Positions 31,997-40,780 are shown, counted from the stretch's first letter. The stretch: DNA of 64,000 nt from Adlercreutzia shanghongiae (GCF_035830635.1 NZ_JAYMFI010000030.1:1-64000), one strand, 5' to 3'. Notes: generated from the sequence alone by a model not told the origin. Made by a program: numbers and translations.

Positions 31997-32593
31997 GTGC
32001 AAGCGGCACCTTCCATCCAGAAGCTGCTCGACGAGCTCGAGCGCTTGCCGGGCGTGGGGCCGAAATCGGCCCAGCGCATGGCCTACTGGATTCTGAACAC
32101 CGATACGGCCGAGGCCCTGCGCCTGGCCGATGCCATCCGCGAGGTGAAGGCGGGCGTGCGTTTCTGCGCCCGCTGCTTCAACTACGCCGAGGGCGAACTG
32201 TGCGAGATATGCGCGAGCCCCAAGCGCGATGGCTCGGTCATCTGCGTGGTGAGCGAGCCGCGCGACATTCCGCCCATCGAGCGCACGGCCGTCTTCAACG
32301 GCGTCTATCACGTGCTCGGGGGCGTGCTTGCGCCCATGGAGGGCGTGGGGCCGGGCGATTTGCGCATCGCCGAGCTTATGGTGCGCCTTGGCCGCGAAGA
32401 TGTGACCGAGGTGGTGCTCGCCATGAATCCCAACATAGAAGGGGAGACCACGGCGGCGTACCTGGCGCGCCTCATCAAGCCCTTGGGCGTGAAGGTGACG
32501 CGTCCTGCCAGCGGCCTGCCCGTCGGCGGCGACCTTGAGTTCGCCGACGAGGTGACCTTGGGCCGCGCCCTGGAAGGTCGCCTGCCGCTGTAA
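31997..32593 (+). CDS. recR: Recombination mediator RecR
   Basis: A 198-residue protein with the HhH motif (LERLPGVGPKSAQRMAYWIL), a four-cysteine zinc finger (CARCFNYAEGELCEIC), a Toprim domain (VVSEPRDIPPIE through NPNIEGETTAAYLARLI) and a C-terminal Walker-B-like tail (ASGLPVGGDLEFADEVTLG). RecR works with RecO/RecF to load RecA on gapped DNA. It probably begins at GTG 31997, 33 bases after the ybaB stop. Full family length. Confidence 0.95.
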   Translation: MQAAPSIQKLLDELERLPGVGPKSAQRMAYWILNTDTAEALRLADAIREVKAGVRFCARCFNYAEGELCEICASPKRDGSVICVVSEPRDIPPIERTAVFNGVYHVLGGVLAPMEGVGPGDLRIAELMVRLGREDVTEVVLAMNPNIEGETTAAYLARLIKPLGVKVTRPASGLPVGGDLEFADEVTLGRALEGRLPL

Positions 32594-32656
32594 GGCAATA
32601 AAGTCGTTACCCGAAGCTCCCTTATTCTGCTGATTGCATTAAGTTGTACTGCGTCT

Positions 32657-32794
32657 GGCAAAAAATTTCGTTTTGAGGCGCAGTCATTCTAAAAAAGAGC
32701 GATTTTGCTTGCTGAAACTAGCGATAATCGCATTTTTCGGGCAATATGAGCAGAATGAAGCGAATTTGTGCGCCTCCAAACGCACTTTTTTGCC
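32657..32794. repeat. Large imperfect inverted repeat between recR and a hypothetical gene
   Basis: Arms 32657-32682 and 32769-32794 (26 bases each, 3 mismatches) begin with GGCAAAAAA and contain GAGGCGCA. Inner pairings CATTCT (32685-32690) / AGAATG (32752-32757) and GCGATT (32699-32704) / AATCGC (32726-32731) extend the fold. No coding potential is evident. It might be an expressed structured RNA or a mobile intergenic element. Confidence 0.65.
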
Positions 32795-32828
32795 ACCAGC
32801 AGGGAATAAAGCGTTCTTACCATGAATG

Positions 32829-32863
32829 AAAGGCCGCTTTCGGGCATTCCGAAAGCGGCCTTT
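32829..32863. terminator. Bidirectional intrinsic terminator
   Basis: Perfect 15-bp stem AAAGGCCGCTTTCGG / CCGAAAGCGGCCTTT with a 5-base loop. It lies between the convergent recR and 32893-33213 genes and could serve both. Confidence 0.88.
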
Positions 32864-32892
32864 GCTTTGCCGTGCGGCGGTTCAGCTGCGAG

Positions 32893-33213
32893 CTACTTGA
32901 TGCAGCAGGAAGGCACCTCGTGCTTGACGCGGTCGTGCTCTTCGGCACGCTTGGCGTCGTTGAAGCGATCCAGCGTGCCCACCAGATAGCCAGTGATGCG
33001 ACGAATGCGGTCGAACTTCACCGGGGCCAGGCCGTAATGGATGCCCACGTCCTCGCCGTCCACATCCAGGGTGAGGGACTCCAGCTGGCCATGGGGGTAC
33101 TTATCGTGGGCGCGCTTGATGTAGGCCTTGATCTCACCCTCGGACACCGGGGCGTCGTCGGCTTTGGCATAGTTCACGGCCACCTTCACGCCGTCAATCG
33201 TCTTGTTCTCCAT
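32893..33213 (-). CDS. Small protein with NrdD-tail-like C-terminus
   Basis: A 106-residue soluble protein. The C-terminal part (RIRRITGYLVGTLDRFNDAKRAEEHDRVKH) resembles the C-terminal tail of anaerobic ribonucleotide reductases (NrdD), which ends with a similar R-x-GYL...RVKH pattern, but the catalytic body is missing. It ends in CCIK. It is therefore not a functional reductase; it may be a small regulatory or structural relative. The start ATG 33213 has AAGGAG upstream. Neighbours give no further clue. Confidence 0.7.
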   Translation of the reverse strand: MENKTIDGVKVAVNYAKADDAPVSEGEIKAYIKRAHDKYPHGQLESLTLDVDGEDVGIHYGLAPVKFDRIRRITGYLVGTLDRFNDAKRAEEHDRVKHEVPSCCIK

Positions 33214-33401
33214 GGCGAGCTCCTTTTCCGCATTCGAGCTACCGCATGAGGGAAGCAGTAGCCGTATCGATTACCATATCTAGTTAGCGATTTGGAATAC
33301 TAACACAAGATATTGACCGTTGCGCCCATGTTTCCAAGATGTATGAAAAAACGCGCGAGTGGCATGGGAGCTCTGCGGGAAATGAGTCCAGAGAATGACA
33401 A
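33214..33401. other. Intergenic stretch with no clear feature
   Basis: No convincing gene or RNA. Short ORFs here lack RBSs and family features. It should contain the minus-strand promoter for the small gene ending at 32893, but I could not define it. Confidence 0.5.
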
Positions 33402-33432
33402 AGGGCCCTGTCCCCTCCAAAAACAGAGCCCT
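33402..33432 (-). terminator. Probable terminator of the 33519-34304 gene
   Basis: Stem AGGGCCCTGT / ACAGAGCCCT (one mismatch) with an 11-base loop, about 90 bases downstream of the minus-strand stop codon; the following T-run is short. Confidence 0.5.
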
Positions 33433-33518
33433 CATCGTTCGAAGCTTGTGGGCTTCGGCGTAAATCGCAGAACATTATAGCAACCCTCACAGAAAATGCA
33501 AAACGTCGCCGAAATCTG

Positions 33519-34304
33519 TTACTTTTGCCCGTGCCCTCTGGTCTTCATGCACTTGGCGCCGAAGGCGCAGATGTCGGTGGCGCCGAAGCCGATGAGCAGC
33601 ATGGCGAAGCCGCCCTTTATCACCTGGGCCGAGGTAGCGCCGGTGCTGGAGAACCCGGCCGAGCCGTTCATCTGATAGCTATCGAACATCGAGCCGGCCG
33701 CATCGGGCGTATAGTAGGCGAGCATGCACAGTCCGAAGACCATAATGATGGCGCCGACGACCATGCCGCAGATAGAGAAGATCTGCGCGGGATCGAGGGG
33801 CTTGCGCACATTCCGCACGGCTGCGGCCGTGGCGGCAGCGTGGGGCGAGGCCGTGGCGGTGACGCGGGGCGCGACGGCCTGCTGCGGCGCGCCGTAGGTC
33901 GCCTGGTAGGCGGCCTGGTGGGCAGCAGCTTGGGGGGCCGGTTGCTGGGGCGCGGGGGCGCCAGGCTGGCTGGGGTAGGCCGTGCTTACGGCGTGCTGCT
34001 CCAGGGCGCGGCCATCGGCGGCGTAGCCCGCGGCCGATGCGGTCGGCGCCGGGGCTGCTGCCCCTGCAGGGGCAGCGCCCTCCAGAGGCACGGGGTTGTT
34101 GGTGACGGCCGGCTCGTTCGGGTTCAACGCCTGGGATTGCAGCACCTCGCCGAGCATTTCGCTGTCATCTCCCGCCGAGGCGGTCTCGATATCGCCGGCG
34201 GTGCGGGCCGGCTCGCCAAAGGCGAGGGACTCGCGCTCGAGCTCGCGGCCTTCGGGCCCGTGACCGGCTTCGGTACCGGGGGTTTGGCTGGTGTTCTCAG
34301 TCAT
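33519..34304 (-). CDS. Hypothetical membrane protein with long disordered N-terminus
   Basis: A 261-residue protein. Residues 1-~170 are low complexity, rich in Ala, Pro and Gln (QPGAPAPQQPAPQAAAHQAA), probably cytoplasmic and disordered. Two hydrophobic helices follow (IFSICGMVVGAIIMVFGLCML and VIKGGFAMLLIGFGATDICAF), separated by a ~30-residue loop. I do not recognise a family. ATG 34304 has AGGAGAGCTTTCCC-type RBS sequence on the minus strand. The gene lies downstream of map on the same strand, separated by two stem-loops. Confidence 0.75.
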   Translation of the reverse strand: MTENTSQTPGTEAGHGPEGRELERESLAFGEPARTAGDIETASAGDDSEMLGEVLQSQALNPNEPAVTNNPVPLEGAAPAGAAAPAPTASAAGYAADGRALEQHAVSTAYPSQPGAPAPQQPAPQAAAHQAAYQATYGAPQQAVAPRVTATASPHAAATAAAVRNVRKPLDPAQIFSICGMVVGAIIMVFGLCMLAYYTPDAAGSMFDSYQMNGSAGFSSTGATSAQVIKGGFAMLLIGFGATDICAFGAKCMKTRGHGQK

Positions 34305-34357
34305 GGGAAAGCTCCTCTCAAAGAAAGGGTTCTTACGTGAATACCGCCATCATAGAG

Positions 34358-34438
34358 GCGGGCCGCCTCGTAATCGAAGCGGCCCGCTAAGCGTATGGGG
34401 AACGTAAAGTTGCCGCCACTGTTTCGGAAACGGTGGCA
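34358..34438. other. Two adjacent stem-loops between map and a membrane-protein gene
   Basis: First, GCGGGCCGC (34358-34366) / GCGGCCCGC (34379-34387). Second, GTTTC / GAAAC with flanking CCAC/GTGG-type pairing across 34411-34433. Neither has a T-run on the minus strand, so termination of map is uncertain; they may protect transcripts. Confidence 0.5.
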
Positions 34439-34452
34439 CAGGAGGCGTCCCG

Positions 34453-35337
34453 CTACCAGCTGAGCAGCTCGTAGCCGTCCTCGGTGATGACCAGCTGCAC
34501 TTCCCATTGGGCCGTGAGCGACTTGTCGGCGGTGCGCACTGTCCAGCCGTCGGGGTCGGACATGTCGATCTCTTGGGCGCCGGCGTTGATCATGGGCTCG
34601 ATAGTGAAGCACAGTCCCGGCACCAAGATGGGCCCCGTGCCCGCTTCGGAAACGAAGCTCACGAAGGGATCCTCGTGGAACTCCAGGCCGATGCCGTGGC
34701 CGCCGAACTCGCGCACGACCGTATAGCCGTGCTCGCGGGCGTAGGCGTTTACGGCCGCGCCGATGTCTCCCAAATGCCCCCAGGGCTTGATGGCGTCCAG
34801 GCCCACTTGCACGGCCTCCTTGGTCACGCGCACCAAATCGGCTGCTTCGGGCGACACCTCGCCGATGCAGAACATGCGGGAGGAATCGGAGAAGAATCCA
34901 TCTTTGATGGTGGAGCAGTCCACATTCACGATATCGCCCTCCTTGAGCACCTCGTCGGCGGACGGAATGCCGTGGCAGACCACTTCGTTGGTTGACGTGC
35001 ACACGCTCTTGGGGAACCCCTCGTAGTTCAGCGGAGCGGGAATGGCGTCATGTTCGACGGTGTAGCCATGCACCCACTGGTCGACCTGCTCGGTGGTGGC
35101 TCCCGCTGCGATGCGCTCGGCCACGAAATCGAGCGCGCCGATATTCACCGCGGCGCTGCGCTTGATGCCCTCGATTTCGGCCGGGGTCTTCAGCAAATCA
35201 CGCGGCGGCACTTCCTCGCCAGACTCGGCTAGCTGCTCCAGGCGCTCATCGAAATCAAGATGGCACTTCTTGTATTTCTTGCCGCTGCCGCACCAGCACT
35301 CGTCGTTGCGTCCCGGGCTCGTCAGGCCGTCGTACAT
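34453..35337 (-). CDS. map: Methionine aminopeptidase with SEC-C zinc motif
   Basis: A 294-residue type I enzyme that removes N-terminal methionine. The N-terminus carries a SEC-C zinc-binding motif (CWCGSGKKYKKCH), a common extension in some clades. Metal ligands of the pita-bread fold are visible: DCSTIKDGFFSD, the HGIGLEFHEDP histidines, and the TIEPMI and QWEVQLVIT glutamates. An ATG at 35337 has AAAGGAG upstream. It is transcribed away from the MFS gene at 35573. Confidence 0.95.
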   Translation of the reverse strand: MYDGLTSPGRNDECWCGSGKKYKKCHLDFDERLEQLAESGEEVPPRDLLKTPAEIEGIKRSAAVNIGALDFVAERIAAGATTEQVDQWVHGYTVEHDAIPAPLNYEGFPKSVCTSTNEVVCHGIPSADEVLKEGDIVNVDCSTIKDGFFSDSSRMFCIGEVSPEAADLVRVTKEAVQVGLDAIKPWGHLGDIGAAVNAYAREHGYTVVREFGGHGIGLEFHEDPFVSFVSEAGTGPILVPGLCFTIEPMINAGAQEIDMSDPDGWTVRTADKSLTAQWEVQLVITEDGYELLSW

Positions 35338-35572
35338 GAGGTTCGCTCCTTTGTTCTGGGCGCCTGTGGGCGCCGCGTTGGTCTGCGCCTATGGTACTAC
35401 AAGTTCCCCCGTGCGCCCTGCGCGCGTCGGCTTGTGAAGAAGTCCAACGAATCGGGCCTGACGTTGGACTTCTCCGGGGTTGCGTTTGTCGTTGGTCATG
35501 CTATGCTGGGCTTTGCGCTCGGCTCCACCGGGTGTGCGCTGCGTTGGGAAGCTGGTGTGAGGAGGTGAGGTC

Positions 35573-36907
35573 GTGGCGTCGGTTAATCCGGGAGTTTACA
35601 AGCAGGTGCTGAGCGTGCGCCAGGCCTACCCCTTCGATATCGCCTGCCTGCTCATGCGCTTTTACACGGGCATGCTCAACATCGGCGTGGTCACCATGAT
35701 CACGCTGTCGGGCTATTCGTTCTTCACGGCAGGGCTCGTATCGTCTACTATCGCGCTTTCCACGTTTCTGGTGGGGCCGCGCGTATCCAAGCGCATCGAT
35801 GAGCGTGGCCAGTGCGCGGTGGTGCCGCAGGCCGCGGCCATGTCCCTTGTCGGCCAGGCGGTGCTCATAGGAACCGTGCTGGCCCAAGCGAGCATTTGGC
35901 CGCTGTTCTTGGGTGCTGTGCTCGTCGGATTCTATCCGAGCCCCCACGCTATGGCTCGCACGCGCTGGACATACCTTATCCGTTCGGGAAAGCTTGGCGA
36001 TCGCGCGCCGGAGCTGCGCACCATGTTCTCTTACGAAAGCGTACTGGACGACATGGCGTTCATCTTCAGCCCCTCGATTTCCATTGCCCTGGCCGCTTCT
36101 ATCCATCCGGTGGCGGGCATGGTGGCCGGCGGCGTCGCCTTTGCCACAGGGGCGGTCATCCTTTGCGCGGCCCGCTCCACGGCGCCGGAGGTGGGCTGGG
36201 TCGATGGCGCTGCGCCGGAAGAAGAAGTCGGGGCGAGCGCCGAGCTTGAAGCGGCGCAGCTAGCTGGCGCCGAGGAGCGCCGAGGCCACATGAGCGTCAT
36301 ACGCATGTCGGTCGTCGTGCAGGTGCTCTTCATTATCTATATGTTCATGGGTGCCTTCCTCGGGCTCATCGATACGGCCACGGTCTCGTTGGCCGAAGAT
36401 CTGGGCAACCCGGATATCGCCAGTTTCGTGCTGATCATCCAGGGCATCATGTCCATGGTGATGGGCTTTTCCTTCGGCATGGTCCGCCTGCGCGCGCCGC
36501 TGCCCAAGCAGCTGGCGGTGGCGGCGGTCGCCTGCGGTCTGGGTTTCGGCACCATGTTTTTCATCGACTCGGCTTTGTCGCTGGCTATCGTGGGACTTAT
36601 CGGCGCGGCCACCTATGCGCCGCTGCTCATTGTGGCCAACACCGTCTGCGAGCGAGCGGTGCCCCAGCGTCGGCTCACTGAGGCCATCACCTGGCTGAAC
36701 GCCGGCTTTACCTGCGGATGCGCCGTCGGTCCCTCGCTGGGAGGCGCGGTCATCGACAGCTTGGGGACGTTGGCGTCGTTCAAGGTGGGATCGGTGCTTG
36801 CCTTGGGCCTCGCGGTTACCGGGCTGCTCACCTATCGCGTGGTGAAAAAGCACCTGGCCGTTGCCGGGTGCACGGTAGTGGAAGAGCGCAAGCTCGGGCA
36901 ATCTTAA
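35573..36907 (+). CDS. MFS transporter
   Basis: A 444-residue membrane protein with about 12 transmembrane helices. It starts at GTG 35573 with a strong AGGAGGTGAGG. Features include a DERGQ-containing loop after helix 2, MFSYESVLDDMAFIF, and a conserved tail of helices (IALAASIHPVAGMVAGG, LLIVANTVCERAVPQRRLTEA). Proteins of this type export drugs or metabolites; the substrate is not deducible. A central cytoplasmic loop (GAAPEEEVGASAELEAAQ) is acidic. Confidence 0.85.
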   Translation: MASVNPGVYKQVLSVRQAYPFDIACLLMRFYTGMLNIGVVTMITLSGYSFFTAGLVSSTIALSTFLVGPRVSKRIDERGQCAVVPQAAAMSLVGQAVLIGTVLAQASIWPLFLGAVLVGFYPSPHAMARTRWTYLIRSGKLGDRAPELRTMFSYESVLDDMAFIFSPSISIALAASIHPVAGMVAGGVAFATGAVILCAARSTAPEVGWVDGAAPEEEVGASAELEAAQLAGAEERRGHMSVIRMSVVVQVLFIIYMFMGAFLGLIDTATVSLAEDLGNPDIASFVLIIQGIMSMVMGFSFGMVRLRAPLPKQLAVAAVACGLGFGTMFFIDSALSLAIVGLIGAATYAPLLIVANTVCERAVPQRRLTEAITWLNAGFTCGCAVGPSLGGAVIDSLGTLASFKVGSVLALGLAVTGLLTYRVVKKHLAVAGCTVVEERKLGQS

Positions 36908-37080
36908 AATTCCGCTTAATGATTGCGGAATAAGATGACAATTTTCCATCTGATTGGTCGTCAGTAGGGCGTTGGTGTCACAATGGGCCCAGTATGTTGC
37001 GAGCCGGAGCGCCTCTGGTTTGCACCGCGTGGCGCGCAAGGTGCAGGCGTCTCGGCTCCGATGAGAAGAGGAGCTTTACC

Positions 37081-37908
37081 ATGGATCAGATGAACTATAC
37101 CGCCCCGGTGCCGCCCGTTTCCGTGCCCCCGGCTCAGCCGGTTTACGCTACGAGCTGCCTGCGCGCCGCTTGGGACGATGTGCGGGCGACGCCGAACTAT
37201 GTGGGCCGCCTGCTCGTGCTCGGCCTCATTATGTGCGTGCCCGTTCTGAATTTCGTCGTGGCCGGCTATCTGCTGTTCTGGTCCCGCGAGGTGCCCTTCG
37301 GCGGGCGAAGCGCTCTGCCTCAGAAAATAGTCACAGGCAAGAACTTCGAGTTCGGGTTCTATGCTTTTGTCATCTCTTTGGTGGTTGGGCTTGCCGGCGG
37401 CGTGGTCGGCGGCATTCTCGGCTGGGTGCCCCTCCTCGGCTGGATAGTGGCCCTTGCCATCTCGCTGGCCACCTACGTGGCTGTGGCCATCATGGAAATG
37501 CGCATGATTATGGGCATGAGCTTGGGCGAGGGTTTCAATGTGAAGGACATTTGGGAGAAGGCCAAGCGCAACTGGGGCCAGCTGTTGTTGGCGACGCTGG
37601 TGCCCATGGCCATCATCATCGGCGTTACCGTGGTTCTGAGCATCGTCGTCTTTTCTATCATGTTCATCTGCTGCATGGGCGCGGTGCCGGCTATTGCCGC
37701 CATGGGCGGCGCGGCCGACCCCTCTCTCGTGCAGATTATGTCCGTGTTCGGCGCCATTGCCGTGCCGGTGCTTCTTTGCTCGCTGGTGCTCTATGTGGTG
37801 CTCTCGGTGCTGGAGACGTTCGCCCAGGCCGTCGCCATTCGCGGCGTCGCCCACTGGGTGGCCCGCTACGCCCCTGAGTGGACGACTCTCAGCGTTCCGC
37901 GCTATTAA
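37081..37908 (+). CDS. DUF4013-like multi-pass membrane protein
   Basis: A 275-residue protein with a Pro-rich N-terminal tail (APVPPVSVPPAQPVYA) and about six hydrophobic segments. The pattern of a central Gly-rich repeat (LVVGLAGGVVGGILGWVPLLGW) and paired helices fits DUF4013-type proteins, of unknown function. ATG 37081 is preceded by a GAGGAG-type RBS. It is convergent with the dnaJ-like gene; a GC-rich tandem repeat lies between. Confidence 0.78.
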   Translation: MDQMNYTAPVPPVSVPPAQPVYATSCLRAAWDDVRATPNYVGRLLVLGLIMCVPVLNFVVAGYLLFWSREVPFGGRSALPQKIVTGKNFEFGFYAFVISLVVGLAGGVVGGILGWVPLLGWIVALAISLATYVAVAIMEMRMIMGMSLGEGFNVKDIWEKAKRNWGQLLLATLVPMAIIIGVTVVLSIVVFSIMFICCMGAVPAIAAMGGAADPSLVQIMSVFGAIAVPVLLCSLVLYVVLSVLETFAQAVAIRGVAHWVARYAPEWTTLSVPRY

Positions 37909-37972
37909 GGTGTGTGACGTTCTGCGACTACACTAATTCTCGGCAAATCAAGACTTCTTTTGTGGCCCGTGG

Positions 37973-38150
37973 GCGGAAACGAGTGCGTTCCCGCCCACGG
38001 GCTGTTCGTTCTGGCCTGGAGGGGCGGAAGCGGGCGCGTTCCCGCCCCCGGAACCTGGCCGTTGAGGGGCGTGGGGCGGAAGCGGGCGCGTTCCCGCCCC
38101 CGGAACCTGGCCGTTGAGGGGCGAGGAGCGGAAGCGGGCGCGTTTTCGCC
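37973..38150. repeat. GC-rich tandem repeat of a 51-52-bp unit
   Basis: Units start at about 37973, 38024, 38076 and 38128. Copies 2 and 3 are almost identical; copy 1 is diverged and copy 4 is partial. Each unit contains the dyad GGGCGG...CCGCCC around GCGGAAGCGGGCGCG, so each can fold into a hairpin. It occupies the gap between convergent genes. Confidence 0.9.
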
Positions 38151-38156
38151 CAGAAG

Positions 38157-38936
38157 CTACAGGCAGAAGAGGAAGGGCTGGCAGAGCGTGGGGCCGCACA
38201 GAAGACAGCAGCAAAGGGAGCTGGGGTCCACGCAGCCGCCGGAGAAGCCGCGGCGCTCGGTTTCCTGCTGATACGTGCGGGCGCGAGCGCCAATGACCGC
38301 CTCGGCCTGACGGTAGTCGCCGTTGGTGGGGTCGGCCTTGCGGGCCGCGCGAATCTGGTCCACGGCGGCCACGGCGTTGCCCGCCCCGTAGTTCGCGAGC
38401 GCCGCCAGGTAGTACCAGCGGGCCGAGCGCTCTTTCATGGGCAAAGCGGCCAGCACGGAAAGCGCCGCCCTGTAGTTGCCGCCGTCGATGAACAGCACCG
38501 CCTGGCGCAGCTCCGCTGAATCGGTGGCCGAAACCTCGGGGCGCGGCACCGACGAGGTCTGCTGCCAATTGTTGAACAAATCTTCCCAGTTGATTTCCAC
38601 CCACTGGTATTGGTAGCCGCCCGGTCCCGTTCCGCCGCCGGCATAGGGGCTCCCGGCGCCGCCACCGAAGGGGTTGCCTGCACCGGGCGTGCCGTAGCCG
38701 GTGTAGCTGGGGTTGTAAGGGGAACGATAGCGCCGCGCGTCTTCGCGGGCGTACTTCTCGGGGTTGGTGATGCGATCGTAGGCCTCGTTGATCTTCTTCA
38801 AGCGCTCCTCGGCATCGGGGTCGCCCGGGTTCAGGTCGGGATGGTTCTCCCGAGCCTTCTTGCGGTAGGCCTTCTTCACCTCGTCGGCGGTGGCTGTCCG
38901 GGGCACGCCCAGAATCTCGTAGGGGTCTTCAATCAC
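38157..38936 (-). CDS. J-domain (DnaJ-like) protein with cysteine-rich tail
   Basis: A 259-residue protein with an N-terminal J domain (DPYEILGVPRTATADEVKKA, with the HPD motif in ARENHPDLNPGD) for stimulating DnaK. A Gly/Tyr-rich linker and a TPR-like helical region (~140-225) follow. The C-terminus ends in a hydrophobic Cys cluster (CVDPSSLCCCLLCGPTLCQP), absent from canonical DnaJ; it could bind metal or insert in a membrane. It lacks the zinc-finger and substrate domains of DnaJ proper. ATG 38936 lies 10 bases after the stop of the upstream membrane gene, so the two form an operon. Confidence 0.88.
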   Translation of the reverse strand: MIEDPYEILGVPRTATADEVKKAYRKKARENHPDLNPGDPDAEERLKKINEAYDRITNPEKYAREDARRYRSPYNPSYTGYGTPGAGNPFGGGAGSPYAGGGTGPGGYQYQWVEINWEDLFNNWQQTSSVPRPEVSATDSAELRQAVLFIDGGNYRAALSVLAALPMKERSARWYYLAALANYGAGNAVAAVDQIRAARKADPTNGDYRQAEAVIGARARTYQQETERRGFSGGCVDPSSLCCCLLCGPTLCQPFLFCL

Positions 38937-38945
38937 GGGCGTTCC

Positions 38946-40160
38946 TTAAGACGAGCGATGGGCGGCATCGGGATGGATACTCATCGATTCGAAGCGGTTT
39001 TCCATCCACTGGTTGTCGAAGTGGTCGGCGCAAAATTGCTCCAGGGCGTTGTCGGGCGCGGCGCCGGCCAGGCGCGAGTACCAGCAATCCATGGCCACCA
39101 GCGTCATGACGCCGTTGAAGATCATGAGCGCCGCGCACAGCGCCGTGATGGAGTAGCGCCAGCGCCAGGGGATGAGGTTCACCGTGTGCAGCAACGCCGG
39201 CAGGGCAAGCTTCACCCAGACAACGCCGAGGGCGCCCCACATGCACATGAACATGAAGTTCGTGCGCCCGTTGATGTTGAGGAAGGTGCCCGTGTAGTCC
39301 CAGGCGATAGCACCGAAGGCGTATTCCATAAACCAGCTGACGAAGTACTCGAAGGCCCCGCCGATGACGGCGCTCACGATGAACACCACAGGCAGCGGCG
39401 CGCTGTGGAAGCGGTTGAGAGCCAGCGTCATGAGCACGGCGCCGAACCCGTAGATAGGGGAGAAGGGCCCCCACAGCAGGCCCGCGCGGTCCTCGTAGTG
39501 GCCGAAATCAACTACGAGCACGTGATAGATGGACTCGATGACCACGCCGGCAATAGAGGCGATGACGAAGATCCAGAACAGATTGAAGAAGTCGAGCTCG
39601 ATGTAGCCGCGCCCGGTTTTGTCGAGGCCGAGCGTGCCCTCCTCGGCTTCCTCGCGGGTTTCCATGAGGCGGAGGCGGCGCTGCAGCTCGCGCTCGTCGG
39701 AGAGGGAGGGGTCGACCCACACGTGGGCGACGATGAGGATGAGCGCGCTGGCGCCGAGGAACCACAGGCCCGGGTTCACGCCGAACAGGAGCAAGTCGGC
39801 CATGAACGCCACCACGAGCCCAATGGCCACGGCCTCGGCAATGAGACGGGCGCGACGGCGGTTCCCGCGCAGAAGGCGGAAGCCGAGCACGCCGGAAGCC
39901 AGGACGCAGAAGCACCCGGCCGAAACGAGCGCAACGTAGAGGATTACAGTGAGCGGGGACTCGTCGGCGTAGGAGCCTTCCACGAACACCGAGCCCGTCT
40001 GCATGAGAACGCCCACGACTTCTGGCACGACGGCCACGCCGCCGAGCATGAGCAGGGCGCCAAACACGCGCAGCGCCAGCGGCGTGCGCTCGCTGACCTT
40101 GCCGCTCCCGATGCCGGGATCGGGCTGCAAGGGGGTTTGTTGAAGAACCGTCGGATCCAT
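38946..40160 (-). CDS. Polytopic membrane protein, CmpB-like (putative ABC transporter type IV)
   Basis: A 404-residue protein with ~10 hydrophobic segments. The C-terminal half matches the PF06541-type pattern: RAGLLWGPFSPIYGFGAVLM, FEYFVSWFMEYAFGAIAWDY and TNFMFMCMWGALGVVWVK. These are widespread in Gram-positive bacteria and lack an assigned transport role. The N-terminal half has four further helices. It starts at ATG 40160; a divergent small membrane gene begins at 40273, so their promoters share the intervening 112 bases. Confidence 0.82.
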   Translation of the reverse strand: MDPTVLQQTPLQPDPGIGSGKVSERTPLALRVFGALLMLGGVAVVPEVVGVLMQTGSVFVEGSYADESPLTVILYVALVSAGCFCVLASGVLGFRLLRGNRRRARLIAEAVAIGLVVAFMADLLLFGVNPGLWFLGASALILIVAHVWVDPSLSDERELQRRLRLMETREEAEEGTLGLDKTGRGYIELDFFNLFWIFVIASIAGVVIESIYHVLVVDFGHYEDRAGLLWGPFSPIYGFGAVLMTLALNRFHSAPLPVVFIVSAVIGGAFEYFVSWFMEYAFGAIAWDYTGTFLNINGRTNFMFMCMWGALGVVWVKLALPALLHTVNLIPWRWRYSITALCAALMIFNGVMTLVAMDCWYSRLAGAAPDNALEQFCADHFDNQWMENRFESMSIHPDAAHRSS

Positions 40161-40272
40161 GGGGCTATGGTATCATGACCCCCATCTTCGGACGGCAAGC
40201 CCACAACAAGCCCGCAAGCTAACCGCCTGCGCGCCACAGTGCCGCCACAACCGCAGGTCGAAAGGAGCGCCG

Positions 40273-40689
40273 GTGGAAGCCGAGCAGACAAGCACCATCT
40301 CGTGGTACCTGCGCATGTTCTCCTACTTGCTCATCATCTGCGGCCTGGTCGGTTTCGTCGTGGGCGCCGTGGTGATTTATGGGGCCATTGCCGACGGCTT
40401 CTCGTCTGCCGGGAGCCTTCCCCTGGGCGACCTTGTTTTGGGCGTTGCCGCCGCAGCGGCCAATGGCATCACGGTGGCAACGGGTCTTTTGGGGCGCTTG
40501 GCCGCGCGCAGCCCTCAGCGCGCGGGGGCCCTGCGCAGCCTGGCCCTTGCTGGCGTCGTCGCCTCGGTGCTGGGCTTGGGGCTGTGCTACGCCGCAGGCG
40601 GAGAGCTGCCCACCTCGCTTATCTTCAACCTGCTTCTCATGGCCGCCTGCGTGGTCATTGCCGGTAACCTGGCTCAATCGGAGCAGTAG
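40273..40689 (+). CDS. Small four-helix membrane protein
   Basis: A 138-residue protein with four hydrophobic helices (YLLIICGLVGFVVGAVVIYG, LGDLVLGVAAAAANGITVA, LRSLALAGVVASVLGLGL, LIFNLLLMAACVVIAGNL). Starts at GTG 40273 with AAAGGAG upstream; the open frame continues upstream but without RBS. I do not recognise a family. Confidence 0.75.
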   Translation: MEAEQTSTISWYLRMFSYLLIICGLVGFVVGAVVIYGAIADGFSSAGSLPLGDLVLGVAAAAANGITVATGLLGRLAARSPQRAGALRSLALAGVVASVLGLGLCYAAGGELPTSLIFNLLLMAACVVIAGNLAQSEQ

Positions 40690-40780
40690 TTCCCCTGCGG
40701 CCTAGCCGACAACGGGTCAAATACAGTACAATGCGAGGTTAGGGTCGCATTGTGCCGACCGCACTATCTCAGGAGGAAAC

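Noticed and set aside
33284..33490. 68-codon minus-strand ORF downstream of the 33519-34304 gene
   Set aside because: It spans the likely terminator hairpin and has no RBS or recognisable domain.
37973..38150. Considered as a CRISPR array
   Set aside because: Units are contiguous with no unique spacers, and no cas genes are nearby.
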